This document shows, one piece after another, positions 44,017-52,179 of a stretch of 64,000 nt of DNA. The notes under the pieces are model-generated. The model ran no database searches and had not been told where the DNA came from. It was given only the letters and a program-made list of their open reading frames with translations. Made by a program: the position numbers and the translations under genes. The stretch lies in NCBI RefSeq assembly GCF_000719865.1, contig NZ_JOID01000008.1, positions 372,001 to 436,000 of the forward strand, in the 5' to 3' direction. Within the stretch, counting starts at the first letter, position 1; each line of letters begins with the position of its first letter. Origin of the DNA: Streptomyces albus subsp. albus. GTDB taxonomy: Bacteria; Actinomycetota; Actinomycetes; Streptomycetales; Streptomycetaceae.

Positions 44017-44837
44017 TGCGTACGAATGCCGATCCGCTCGCCGCTCTCGGCGCCCTCCCGGGCGTGGCCGACTCCGTGGACTCCGTACGGAAGGCCGTGG
44101 ACCGGGTCTACGGCCACCGGGTGATGCGCCGCCGGAGTGCCGAGATCACCTCCGAGGCCGCGCTGCGCGGCGCGCGCGGCTCCGCGGCCCTGGCCGGTGC
44201 CGACTGGGCGCTGGAGGAGGTCCGCAGGCGCACGGACTTCAGCGCCCCGGGTGAGCCCCGGGTGGTGGGCGCGGCGCTGCGGCTGACCGCGGAGGCGGGG
44301 CAGTTGCTGGGCGTGTGGCGGCAGTCGCCGCTGCGCGTGCTGGCCCGGCTCCATCTCGTCGCCGCCTCCGGCATGGCACCGGAGGATTCGGTGGGCCGGC
44401 CGCGGCTGGCGGGCGAGGCGGTCGACGAACCGCTGGTGACGCTGCCGCTGCCGGAGGCGGACGAGGTGGCGGGGCGGCTGGAAGGGCTCGCCGGGCTGCT
44501 GCTGGCCGGGGGCGGCGCGCCGGCGCTGGTGACGGCGGCGGTCGTGCACGGCGAGCTGCTCGCCCTGCGTCCGTTCGGCTCGTACAACGGGCTGGTGGCG
44601 CGGACGGCGGAGCGGATCGTGCTCATCGGCAGCGGCCTGGACCCCAAGGCGGTGTGCCCGTCCGAGGTCGGGTACGCGGAGCTGGGATCCGAGGCGTACG
44701 CCGAGGCGCTCGCCGGATACGCCTCCGGTACGCCCGAGGGGGTGGGGGCCTGGATCGCCCACTGCGGACGGGCGGTCGAACTGGGGGCCCGGGAGAGCAC
44801 CGCGGTCTGCGAGGCTCTTCAGCGGGGCGCGGCCTGA
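44016..44837 (+). CDS. Fic-fold protein with degenerate active-site motif
   Basis: A 273-residue all-helical protein. The region GELLALRPFGSYNGLVARTAERIVL near residue 190 lines up with the Fic core HPFxxGNGRxxR. The catalytic His is Arg, and GNGR reads YNGL, while Pro-Phe, Asn-Gly and the final Arg are kept. Fic proteins transfer AMP or other groups to target hydroxyls; without the His this one should not. An upstream SAALAGADWALEEVRRRTD may be the remnant of an inhibitory helix. It is more likely a binding or regulatory protein. The transcript appears leaderless, and the gene is divergent from the P-loop ATPase. Confidence 0.65.
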   Translation: MRTNADPLAALGALPGVADSVDSVRKAVDRVYGHRVMRRRSAEITSEAALRGARGSAALAGADWALEEVRRRTDFSAPGEPRVVGAALRLTAEAGQLLGVWRQSPLRVLARLHLVAASGMAPEDSVGRPRLAGEAVDEPLVTLPLPEADEVAGRLEGLAGLLLAGGGAPALVTAAVVHGELLALRPFGSYNGLVARTAERIVLIGSGLDPKAVCPSEVGYAELGSEAYAEALAGYASGTPEGVGAWIAHCGRAVELGARESTAVCEALQRGAA

Positions 44838-45272
44838 CCTGGCGCGGCCCGACCCGGGCTGCGGTGTGACCGGGGAACCGGTGCCCGGGCGATCCGGAAG
44901 ACGATCCGGAATCCGCGGGGGAGGCTTTCCGGTAATGCCGGAAGGGGAGCGGAAATTGTCCCGCAGCCCCGGGCCGGACATTAATGCGGCGGTACCTCGC
45001 GGTACCGCCGCCGGCACGTCCGCCGGGTTACCAGTGCGTGCACGTGATACGCATCAGAACGGACCCTTGAGCCCGTGACCTGGTGCGACTGGCCCGTAAT
45101 CGACGGGTCGGCGTCGCGTGGGTGCCCGGCTTCCGTGCTGCGGTCCGTGGGGCCGTGGACAATTGCGGAAGACCTCTTGGAAAGGTCCCCCCCGGTCTCG
45201 CGGGCCGGTAATTCCTTTGTACTCCTCCGGTCCGGCAAGTGGAAGCCCGGTCCGGGATTCTTTACTCCGTTC
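44838..45272. other. Convergent gap with one strong palindrome
   Basis: 435 bases between the Fic-like and HAD genes with no supportable gene. The only clear structure is the hairpin at 44986-45011. The remainder has lower coding character and a few AT-richer stretches, for example near 45210-45225 and 45260. Confidence 0.4.
44986..45011. terminator. Perfect palindromic hairpin after the Fic-like gene
   Basis: GCGGCGGTACC, loop TCGC, GGTACCGCCGC is an 11-base perfect stem with a 4-base loop, ~150 bases after the stop. A terminator is the simplest reading. The distance from the gene is long. Confidence 0.5.
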
Positions 45273-46124
45273 TCACGCCGGCCGGCAGGCCGCACGGCGC
45301 CGGCCCGCGTACCAGACGAGTGCGGCGGCCGCTGCCGCCGCCGTCACCGCGGCCCCGGCGACGACCAGGGGGCGGCTCGGAGACGTCCAGGCCGGCCCCC
45401 AGGCGGGGAGGGAGAGTGACGGCGCGCGCTGCTTCAGCCGGACGGGCCGGTCGAAGGAGAGAACGGGCCATCCCCGGGCGACGGCCTCGCGGCGCAGCCC
45501 TCGGTCGGGGTTGACGGCGTGTGGATGACCGACCGCCTCCAGCATGGGTATGTCGGTGATGGAATCGCTGTAGGCGTAGCAGCGCGTCAGGTCGTACCCC
45601 TCGCTCTGCGCGAGCCGGGCGATGGCCTCGGCCTTCGCGGGCCCGTAGGCGTAGTACTCCACCTCGCCGGTGTAGCAGCCGTCCTTGACGACCATCCGGG
45701 TGGCGACCGCCCGGTCCGCGCCGAGGAGCCGGCTGATCGGCTCGACCACCTCGGCACCGGAGGTGCTGACGATCACGACGTCGTGGCCGGCGGTGTGGTG
45801 CCGTTCGATCAGCGAGGCCGCCTCGTCGTAGATGATCGGGTCGATCAGGTCGTGCAGCGTCTCGGCGACGATCTCCCGCACCTGCTGGACGTTCCAGCCG
45901 CGGCAGAGCGCGGAGAGGTACTCCCGCATCCGCTCCGTCTGGTCGTGGTCGGCGCCGCCGAGGAGATAGACGAACTGGGCATAAGCGGTGCGCAGGACGG
46001 CCCTGCGGTTGATGAGGCCGCCCTGGTAGAAGGACTTGCTGAAGGCCAGTGCGCTCGACTTGGCAATCACGGTCTTGTCGAGGTCGAAGAAGGCGGCTGT
46101 GCGCGGCAAGGAGCGGTTTTCCAC
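45273..46124 (-). CDS. HAD-IB family phosphatase with C-terminal membrane helix
   Basis: The product has 283 residues from the GTG at 46124. A TATGCT box lies six bases before it, so the transcript is probably leaderless. HAD motifs are complete: AAFFDLDKTVI (motif I, nucleophile and acid Asp), VIVSTSGAEVVEP (motif II), a Lys in YGPAKAEAI, and CYAYSDSITDIPML (motif III/IV). A hydrophobic C-terminal segment (about residues 255-275) with a basic tail anchors it. Relatives are SerB- or CicA-like phosphatases, and a Streptomyces homologue was described as an inhibitor of differentiation. The gene sits divergent from the 6C RNA and the Ssd/Tad operon. Confidence 0.9.
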   Translation of the reverse strand: MENRSLPRTAAFFDLDKTVIAKSSALAFSKSFYQGGLINRRAVLRTAYAQFVYLLGGADHDQTERMREYLSALCRGWNVQQVREIVAETLHDLIDPIIYDEAASLIERHHTAGHDVVIVSTSGAEVVEPISRLLGADRAVATRMVVKDGCYTGEVEYYAYGPAKAEAIARLAQSEGYDLTRCYAYSDSITDIPMLEAVGHPHAVNPDRGLRREAVARGWPVLSFDRPVRLKQRAPSLSLPAWGPAWTSPSRPLVVAGAAVTAAAAAAALVWYAGRRRAACRPA

Positions 46125-46166
46125 GGCTTGAGCATAAGGCCCTCCATTCGGCGTAAGCTGAGGCGT

Positions 46167-46232
46167 GTGGGTTTGCCTGAGAAGGCCCTCGGGTACACCA
46201 TGGAAGTCACGGATCGTTCGCGACCGTGCTAA
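46167..46232 (+). CDS. Possible leaderless 21-residue peptide overlapping the 6C RNA 5' part
   Basis: GTG at 46167 opens a 21-codon frame (VGLPEKALGYTMEVTDRSRP plus Cys) ending at TAA 46230-46232. A TAAGCT -10-like box at 46154-46159 lies seven bases upstream. The frame ends just before the C-rich hairpins. It may be chance; I know of no described peptide here. Confidence 0.22.
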   Translation: MGLPEKALGYTMEVTDRSRPC

Positions 46233-46305
46233 CCCGGTCCGACTCCTCCCCCCCCGAGTCGGCCGTGGGGACGACCCCCGCTCTCCCCCCCGGCGGGGGT
46301 CGTCG
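46204..46305 (+). ncRNA. 6C small RNA
   Basis: Two consecutive hairpins each carry a run of seven C in the loop, the hallmark of actinobacterial 6C RNA. Hairpin 1 is CCGACTC, loop CTCCCCCCC, GAGTCGG at about 46236-46258. Hairpin 2 is GACGACCCCC (46270-46279) with GGGGGTCGTC (46295-46304) around CGCTCTCCCCCCCGG, and also acts as terminator. The location between the HAD-IB phosphatase and ssd matches the position I recall for 6C in Streptomyces and for the B11/6C RNA near ssd in mycobacteria. In mycobacteria it base-pairs through the C-rich loops with G-rich mRNA leaders. The 5' end is my estimate. Confidence 0.82.
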
Positions 46306-46572
46306 CATGTCCGGACGCGTTTTGCCGTCCGCCCGCCCCTTGCGCGGCGCCCTGTCCGGCCCTTCGCCCGACCGCTTCCCGTAGGCCCGGCTCGTCACGC
46401 AGGGTAATCGTCATGCTGCGCATGGAAGTCACCGGTTTAGGTGGTCCGGATATTCACAACTGCTGAGTTGTCCACAGATTTAGACCAAGATCCACGGGAT
46501 TTCCCGGATCGCCGCACGCTGATTCCCGCGAGGTTCGCGGAGTGAGAGTGCTGAAGCGAGAGGGGATCCGCC

Positions 46573-47679
46573 ATGAACGGACTGAACACTTCCGATCGGC
46601 TGGAAAGTGCCTTACCGGGAGCGGGACCGCCCCTGGTGGTCACGGAGGACGCGGAACTGCTGGACGAACTGCTGCGGTTGTGCGCCGCGGCGGGCGCCGA
46701 GCCGGAGGTCTGCCACGGCGTCCCGGAGCGCGGCGGATGGGAGCGCGCGCCACTGGTCATCGTCGGAGACGACGCCGTGCCCCGGCTGCGCAACGCCGTG
46801 CGGAGACCGGGAGTGCTGCTGATCAGCCGGGACCAGGAGGACCACGGCGTCTGGAAGCGGGCCGTCGGCGTCGGCGCCGACCACGTCGTTCCGCTTCCCG
46901 GCTGTGAGGCGTGGCTGGTGGACCGGATCGCCGACGCCCTGGAGGGTAGCGGCGCCCCGGCACTGGCCGTCGGTGTGATCGGCGGCCGGGGCGGCGCCGG
47001 GGCCAGCACCCTGGCATGCGCGCTCGCGGTCACCGCCGCCCGCGACGGGCGGCGCACGATGCTCGTGGACGGTGATCCGCTCGGTGGCGGACTGGATGTG
47101 CTCCTCGGCGGGGAGGGCGTGCGGGGACTGCGGTGGCCGGCGTTCGCCCAGTCACGCGGCCGGGTGGCCGCCGGCGCGCTGGAGGAGTCGCTTCCCCGAC
47201 TGCGCTCCCTGCGGTTGCTCAGCTGGGACCGAGGCGACACGGTGGCCGTTCCGCCCGAGGCCATGCGCTCGGTGCTCTCAGCCGCGCGGCGGCGGGGCGG
47301 TGTCGTGGTCGTCGACCTCCCCCGGCGGATGGACGAGACGGTCGCCGAGGCGCTGTCGCAGCTCGATCTCGGGCTGCTGGTGGTGCCGGCCGGGCTGCGC
47401 GCGGTCGCCGCGGCGCACCGTGTGGCGTCGGCCGTCCGCACCGTCCTCCCGGATCTCCGGGTCGTGGTGCGCGGACCCTGCGGGGCGGGCCTGGAGGACG
47501 AGGAGATCGCCGGACTGCTCGGGCTGCCGCTGGCGGGAGAGATCCCTCCGGAGCCGGGGCTCCCCGGGGAGGCTCCCGGCGAATCCGTCCCGGGCGACAA
47601 CGCCCGCGGACCACTGGCCCGGTTCTGCTCGGCCTTCTGGGACCGGGCCCTGGCGGGATGCGGGGGTGCGGTCACATGA
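46573..47679 (+). CDS. ssd: Septum site-determining protein Ssd (TadZ/MinD-like)
   Basis: A 368-residue protein with GAGAGGGGAT before the ATG. The N-terminal ~125 residues form a receiver-like domain without an obvious phospho-Asp (PPLVVTEDAELLDELLRLCAA). The C-terminal half is MinD/ParA-like: GVIGGRGGAGASTLACALAVT at the P-loop position, with the Walker Lys missing (GGAGAST instead of GKT), then MLVDGDPLGGGLDVLLG and VVVVDLPRRMD. In mycobacteria Ssd over-expression blocks septation; in Tad systems TadZ localises the pilus machine at the pole. It heads the tad operon and overlaps tadA (ATGA). Confidence 0.9.
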   Translation: MNGLNTSDRLESALPGAGPPLVVTEDAELLDELLRLCAAAGAEPEVCHGVPERGGWERAPLVIVGDDAVPRLRNAVRRPGVLLISRDQEDHGVWKRAVGVGADHVVPLPGCEAWLVDRIADALEGSGAPALAVGVIGGRGGAGASTLACALAVTAARDGRRTMLVDGDPLGGGLDVLLGGEGVRGLRWPAFAQSRGRVAAGALEESLPRLRSLRLLSWDRGDTVAVPPEAMRSVLSAARRRGGVVVVDLPRRMDETVAEALSQLDLGLLVVPAGLRAVAAAHRVASAVRTVLPDLRVVVRGPCGAGLEDEEIAGLLGLPLAGEIPPEPGLPGEAPGESVPGDNARGPLARFCSAFWDRALAGCGGAVT

Positions 47680-49025
47680 CCGGTACGGAGACGAGCCGGC
47701 GGCCCGCGCTGCCCGGTTGGGCGCGGGAACCGGCGGGGCGAGGCGGTGTGTCGCCACCGGGCGGCCCCGGGCCCGCCGGCCGGGCGGCCGCACCGGAACC
47801 GGAAGCCACGGGGAGTCCGTGGCTGCCACAGCCGCAACCAGTGGCCACGTCCTTGGTCGACGCTGTCCGCCTGCGGCTCGCCGAAGCGGGCGCGGAGCCG
47901 ACACCGGCGCGGGTGGCCGCCGCGCTGCGGTCCGAGGGCCGGCTGCTCGGCGACGCCGGAGTGCTCGCCGTGGTGACGGCCCTGCGCTCGGAGCTCGTCG
48001 GGGCCGGTCCCCTGGAGCCGCTCCTCGCCGATCCGGGGGTCACCGATGTCCTGGTCACGGCGCCCGACCGGGTGTGGGTCGACCGCGGTCGCGGCCTGGA
48101 ACTGACGGGCGTGGGCTTCGCCGACGCCGCGGCGGTGCGGGCACTGGCCCAGCGGCTGGCCGCCGTGGCCGGGCGCCGGCTCGACGACGCACGGCCATGG
48201 GTGGACGCCCGGCTCCCCGGGGGCACCCGGCTGCACGCGGTGCTGCCTCCGGTGGCCGTTGGTTCCACCTGCCTGTCGCTGCGGGTCGTCCGGCACAAGG
48301 CGTTCGGCCTGACCCAGCTGGTCACCGCGGGCACGGTGCCGTCCGGCGGCGAACGGCTGCTGCGAGCGCTGCTGGAGGCGCGGATCTCCTTCCTGGTCAG
48401 CGGAGGTGCCGGGGTGGGGAAGACCACGCTGCTCTCCAGCCTGCTGAGTCTGGTGGGTCCGGCCGAGCGGATCGTGCTCGCCGAGGACTCGGCGGAGCTG
48501 CGACCCGAACACCCGCATGTGGTGCGCCTGGAGACCCGGCCGCCGAACCAGGAGGGCACGGGTCTGGTCACGCTGCGGGATCTGGTGCGGCAGGCGCTGC
48601 GGATGCGGCCCGACCGGCTGGTCGTCGGGGAGGTCCGCGGTCCGGAGGTGACCGATCTGCTCGCCGCGCTGAACACCGGCCACAGCGGCTGCGGCACGGT
48701 GCACGCCAATGCCGCGGCCGATGTCCCCGCGCGGCTGGAGGCCCTGGGCTCCACCGCGGGGCTCGACCGGGCGGCCCTGCACAGCCAAGTGGCGGCCGCC
48801 CTGACGGTGCTCATCCACCTGGTGCGGGACCGCGGGACGGGCCTGCGCCGGATCGCCGAGATGCACGTGCTCGAGCGGGACGGCACCGGTCTGGTCACCA
48901 CGGTCCCGGCGGCGGTCTGGGGGACGGCGCACGCCGAGCCCGTGCTCGGCCCCGGATGGCCGCGGCTGAACCGGCTGCTGGCGGCGTCCGGTGGCGTGCG
49001 CCCTGATCCGGGAGGCCTGTGGTGA
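47676..49025 (+). CDS. tadA: TadA/CpaF-type secretion ATPase
   Basis: A 449-residue VirB11-family ATPase. A Pro/Gly-rich N-terminal ~55 residues precede the helical N-domain. Walker A is SGGAGVGKTTLLSSL. The Asp box follows in RIVLAEDSAEL, Walker B-like in MRPDRLVVGEVRGPEV and the His box in GHSGCGTVHANAA. It powers pilin assembly at the inner face of the membrane. The start overlaps ssd and the stop overlaps tadB, both by ATGA/GTGA, so the operon is translationally coupled. Confidence 0.93.
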   Translation: MTGTETSRRPALPGWAREPAGRGGVSPPGGPGPAGRAAAPEPEATGSPWLPQPQPVATSLVDAVRLRLAEAGAEPTPARVAAALRSEGRLLGDAGVLAVVTALRSELVGAGPLEPLLADPGVTDVLVTAPDRVWVDRGRGLELTGVGFADAAAVRALAQRLAAVAGRRLDDARPWVDARLPGGTRLHAVLPPVAVGSTCLSLRVVRHKAFGLTQLVTAGTVPSGGERLLRALLEARISFLVSGGAGVGKTTLLSSLLSLVGPAERIVLAEDSAELRPEHPHVVRLETRPPNQEGTGLVTLRDLVRQALRMRPDRLVVGEVRGPEVTDLLAALNTGHSGCGTVHANAAADVPARLEALGSTAGLDRAALHSQVAAALTVLIHLVRDRGTGLRRIAEMHVLERDGTGLVTTVPAAVWGTAHAEPVLGPGWPRLNRLLAASGGVRPDPGGLW

Positions 49026-50050
49026 CCGGGGTGATGGCACACGCCGCCCAGGGAGCGGCCTGCGCGGCCCTGCTGTGCGTGGGGCCGGCGGCCTGGCTGT
49101 CGGCCGGGAGACGCCGGCGACGGCGACGCGCAAGGACGCTGTTGTCCGGCGCGGGCCCGGTCGTCCGGGGTGATGGCGTCCTTCGTCCGTCCGCGCGGTG
49201 GCGGGCTGCCGCCCGGGCGCGGTGGGAACGGGCCCGGCACCGGTTCGGGCAGGAGTGGCTGTGTCTGCCGGTGGGGAGTCTGGCCGGCTGGCTCGGTGAG
49301 TCTCCGCTGCCACCGCTGGCGGCTCTGGCAGCCGTACCCCTGGTGCGGCGCCGGCTGCGGAGGCGGAACGAGACACGGGCCGCTGAACGGCGTGCCGCGG
49401 AGGTCATCGAGTTGTGCGCGGCGATGGCCGGGGAACTGCGGGCCGGCCGGCAGCCGGCGGAGGCGCTGCTGGCGGCACCGGTCCGGCCGGGGCCCTCTCA
49501 GGCGCCGGTGGCGGCCGCGGCCCGGTACGGCGGTGATGTGGCCGGAGCACTGCGGCAGGCCGCCCGGTGGCCGGGCGCGGAAGGCCTGGCGGGGGTCGCT
49601 GCCTGCTGGCAGGCGGCGGCCGACACCGGGGCCGGGCTCGCCGGCGGGCTCGACCGGGTGGCGGCCGCCCTGCGGGCCGAACGAGAGCAACGGGAAGACC
49701 TCCGAGCCCAGCTCGAAGGGACCAGATCGACCGCCGCTCTGCTGGCTCTGCTGCCCGCCTTCGGGTTGCTGATGGGCAGCGCGCTCGGCGCGGACCCGCT
49801 CCGGGTGCTGCTGCACACCCCGGCCGGTCTGGCCTGTCTGCTGACCGGGGCGGTGCTGGAGTTCGCCGGACTGGCCTGGACCGGGCGGATCGTGCGGGCG
49901 GCGGAGAAGGCCGGCGGAGCCCGCACGATCGCGCGGGAGCACCCGGACCTTGAGTTCGCCGAGCATGCCGAGGGCGCCGAGTACAGGCAGTACGGCGGCG
50001 GACCGGGGAACGGCCGGGTCCTTGCGGCCGGACAGGGGAGGACGGCATGA
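49022..50050 (+). CDS. tadB: TadB-like type II secretion F-domain membrane protein
   Basis: The product has 342 residues from the GTG at 49022 (another GTG lies one codon upstream). Membrane segments lie at about residues 8-28, 85-105, 240-265 and 270-295. The central cytoplasmic F domain reads AAEVIELCAAMAGELRAGRQPAEAL and TGAGLAGGLDRVAAALRAEREQREDLRAQLEGT. The last helices before LLALLPAFGLLMGSALGADPLRVL are typical of TadB. It forms the inner-membrane platform with TadC. The C-terminal ~40 residues are a Gly/Glu-rich extension. Confidence 0.85.
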   Translation: MTGVMAHAAQGAACAALLCVGPAAWLSAGRRRRRRRARTLLSGAGPVVRGDGVLRPSARWRAAARARWERARHRFGQEWLCLPVGSLAGWLGESPLPPLAALAAVPLVRRRLRRRNETRAAERRAAEVIELCAAMAGELRAGRQPAEALLAAPVRPGPSQAPVAAAARYGGDVAGALRQAARWPGAEGLAGVAACWQAAADTGAGLAGGLDRVAAALRAEREQREDLRAQLEGTRSTAALLALLPAFGLLMGSALGADPLRVLLHTPAGLACLLTGAVLEFAGLAWTGRIVRAAEKAGGARTIAREHPDLEFAEHAEGAEYRQYGGGPGNGRVLAAGQGRTA

Positions 50051-50883
50051 ACGCGGAATTCGTCCACAGCCTGTGGGCGGTGGTGCCGGCGGCCGGTGCG
50101 GTGTTCGCGGCGACGGTGCTGCGGAACGCGCGGTCCCGGGCCTCCCGGAGACGCCTCGCCCTGCTGCTGACCCCGGTACAGGAGCCGCGGCGGGACGGCA
50201 CCGTGCTGCACCGTCTTCTCGGGCAGGACAGGACACGGCGGGGCCGCCGTCGCCCCGGCCGGGTTCGGAGGGAGCGCTGGGCCCGGGTGGCCCGGGAATG
50301 GTGGCCCGCGACCGGTGCGGGACTGGGCGCGCTGGCCGTCGTCGGCGGAGCAGCCGGCTGCGCGGTGGGCCTCGCGACCGGATACGCCCTACGGAGATGG
50401 GCCCGGAGAGAACCGGATGCGAGAGCTCCGCAGGGTACCGGCACAGCCGGGCTGCCGCTGGCGGCGGATCTGCTGTCGGCCTGCTTGGCGGCGGGGGCGG
50501 GGCCGCGCGAAGCCGCCCTCGCCGTGGGCCATTCGCTCAGCGGGCCGGTCGGTGAGCGGCTGACCCGGGTGGCCGCGGAACTGCGCCTGGGCGGTCACCC
50601 GGAGGACGCGTGGGGGCGGCTGGCAGAGGTGCCGGGGGCGGCGGGGCTGGCCCGGTGCCTGGCGCGGGCCCACATCACCGGCATGCCGGCGGTGGAGCCG
50701 GTCGCTCGGGTGGCGGCCGAGTGCCGGGCCGCGGGGGTACGGGAAGCGGCGGCTTCCGCCCGGCGGGCGGCGGTGCTCGCGACGGCGCCGCTGGGTCTGT
50801 GCTTTCTCCCCGCGTTCCTCACCGTCGGCGTGGCTCCCGTGCTCATCGGGCTGGCGAGCCACGTGCTGAGCGGCACCCGGTGA
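50047..50883 (+). CDS. tadC: TadC-like type II secretion F-domain membrane protein
   Basis: The 278-residue product is shorter than usual F proteins. It has an N-terminal hydrophobic segment, a basic cytoplasmic stretch, a second segment (~95-115), then the F domain LPLAADLLSACLAAGAGPREAALAVG and RLTRVAAELRLGGHPEDAWGRL. A final hydrophobic pair includes LGLCFLPAFLTVGVAPVLIGLA. It overlaps tadB (ATGA). About 110 bases separate it from the pilin gene. Confidence 0.87.
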   Translation: MNAEFVHSLWAVVPAAGAVFAATVLRNARSRASRRRLALLLTPVQEPRRDGTVLHRLLGQDRTRRGRRRPGRVRRERWARVAREWWPATGAGLGALAVVGGAAGCAVGLATGYALRRWARREPDARAPQGTGTAGLPLAADLLSACLAAGAGPREAALAVGHSLSGPVGERLTRVAAELRLGGHPEDAWGRLAEVPGAAGLARCLARAHITGMPAVEPVARVAAECRAAGVREAAASARRAAVLATAPLGLCFLPAFLTVGVAPVLIGLASHVLSGTR

Positions 50884-50992
50884 GCCGCCGGCCACGCCCC
50901 AGAGCGCCTCCGCGCGAACGGGCTCACACGGTTTCGGCAGGGGACGGCTCGTGAACGGACGCCCCGATCGGGGCGGGACAAGGAGTTTGGGG

Positions 50993-51202
50993 ATGTACAC
51001 CTGGATGCGGATCCGCTGGCAGGCACTGCGCCGGGCACTGCCCGGGCAGGACGCGGAGGCCGGGATGACGACCGCCGAGTACGCGGTCGGCACGATCGCG
51101 GCCGCTGGATTCGGCGCCGTGCTCTACAAGGTGGTGACCAGTGAGGCGGTGTCCGGCGCTCTGCAGTCCGTGATCGGCAAGGCGCTCGATGCGCAGTTCT
51201 GA
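50993..51202 (+). CDS. DUF4244 Flp-type pilin
   Basis: The product has 69 residues from the ATG at 50993; AAGGAG eight bases before the ATG decides this start over the GTG at 50951. The leader ends in EAGMTTAEYAVGTIAAAGFG, which fits cleavage after Gly with Met-Thr-Thr-Ala-Glu-Tyr at the mature N-terminus and Glu at position 5, as in Flp pilins. The hydrophobic helix then runs to VVTSEAVSG. This is the structural pilin of the Tad system in actinobacteria. The gene overlaps the TadE gene by 14 bases. Confidence 0.88.
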   Translation: MYTWMRIRWQALRRALPGQDAEAGMTTAEYAVGTIAAAGFGAVLYKVVTSEAVSGALQSVIGKALDAQF

Positions 51203-51692
51203 CAGCGGATACGTGACCGCGGAGGCGGCCGTGGCGCTGCCGGTGCTGGCTCTGTTCGCCATGATCCTGCTGTGGGGCCAGATGGCCGCGTCCGCGCACA
51301 TCCAGTGTGTGGACGCGGCACGGGCGGGGGCGCGGGCCGCCGCCCGGTCCGAGCCGCGTGACGCCGCGCTGGCAGCGGCCCGCTCGGCCGCCCCGCGCGG
51401 CGCGGAGATCGCGCTGCGCCGCGCGGACGGCCTGGTCCGGGTCACGGTCGCGGTCCGGGCTCCGGGCCCGGGGCCGCTGGGCGTGCGGCTGCGCTCGGAG
51501 GCCGTCGCCGCCGACGAGTCCGTGGCCGGATACCCGGAGGGCGCGGCGCCCGGCCGCCCGCCCGGCACCGGCCCTCCGGCACCGGCCGACGCCGCCGAGA
51601 CACCCCAGGCACCCGAGGAACCCGAGCCCGCCGAACCGGTTGCGCCCGCCGAACCGGCGGGCCCGCCGGAGGGGAGGGGGGCCGGGCCGTGA
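51189..51692 (+). CDS. TadE-family minor pilin/pseudopilin
   Basis: A 167-residue protein. The N-terminus GYVTAEAAVALPVLALFAMILLWGQM is the TadE signature (E-A-A followed by a hydrophobic helix). The periplasmic domain follows (CVDAARAGARAAARSEPRDAALAAARSAAP). The C-terminal ~45 residues are a Pro/Glu/Ala-rich tail. TadE proteins are processed like pilins and assist assembly. It overlaps both neighbours. Confidence 0.87.
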   Translation: MRSSDSGYVTAEAAVALPVLALFAMILLWGQMAASAHIQCVDAARAGARAAARSEPRDAALAAARSAAPRGAEIALRRADGLVRVTVAVRAPGPGPLGVRLRSEAVAADESVAGYPEGAAPGRPPGTGPPAPADAAETPQAPEEPEPAEPVAPAEPAGPPEGRGAGP

Positions 51693-52114
51693 GAGTGGCG
51701 GCAGCGGGAGAAGCGGACCGGGGATCGGCCACCGTGTGGACGGCTGTGGCGGCCACGGCCCTGTGTGCCGTGTTCGCGGCCGTACTGGCCCTCGGGCAAG
51801 CCGTGATCACCCGTCATCGCGCGGGCGGCGGGGCGGATCTCGCGGCGCTCGCGGCGGCGGATCACGCGCTGTCGGGCCGGGAGGCGGCCTGTGGACTGGC
51901 CCGGCGGGTCGCCGAGGCCCAAGACGTCCGGCTGGTCCGCTGTGTGGTGCGCGGTGAGGTCGCGGATCTGACGGCCGAGGCGGCCTTCGGGCCGTTCACA
52001 TCCCGGGTCCGGGCGCGCGCGGGCCCGGCTGATCACCCGGTGGGGGCCGCGGACCCGGCGGGAGACGGGCCCCTGCCGTCCCCCGGAGCGGACACCCGGC
52101 CCCGCGGGGGATGA
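51689..52114 (+). CDS. TadE-like/Rv3654c-type secretion-associated protein
   Basis: The product has 141 residues from the GTG at 51689, overlapping the TadE stop. DRGSATVWTAVAATALCAVFAAVLALGQAV is a pseudopilin-like helix with Gly-Ser before it, then GGGADLAALAAADHALSGREAACGLARRVAE with two Cys. It resembles the last protein of actinobacterial tad operons (Rv3654c-like), whose role is not settled. No gene for a TadV prepilin peptidase follows; the operon ends here against the helicase gene. Confidence 0.83.
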   Translation: MRVAAAGEADRGSATVWTAVAATALCAVFAAVLALGQAVITRHRAGGGADLAALAAADHALSGREAACGLARRVAEAQDVRLVRCVVRGEVADLTAEAAFGPFTSRVRARAGPADHPVGAADPAGDGPLPSPGADTRPRGG

Positions 52115-52179
52115 GCGCAGGACCGGCGCGGCAGCGGTCGTAGGCCAAGGGCGACGGGCCCTCGGGCGGCCCTGCTCCG

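Noticed and set aside
46437..50236. Long minus-strand open frames (979 and 854 codons) opposite the ssd/tad genes
   Set aside because: High G+C shadows of the tad operon; composition is Arg/Pro/Ser-rich with no recognisable domain.
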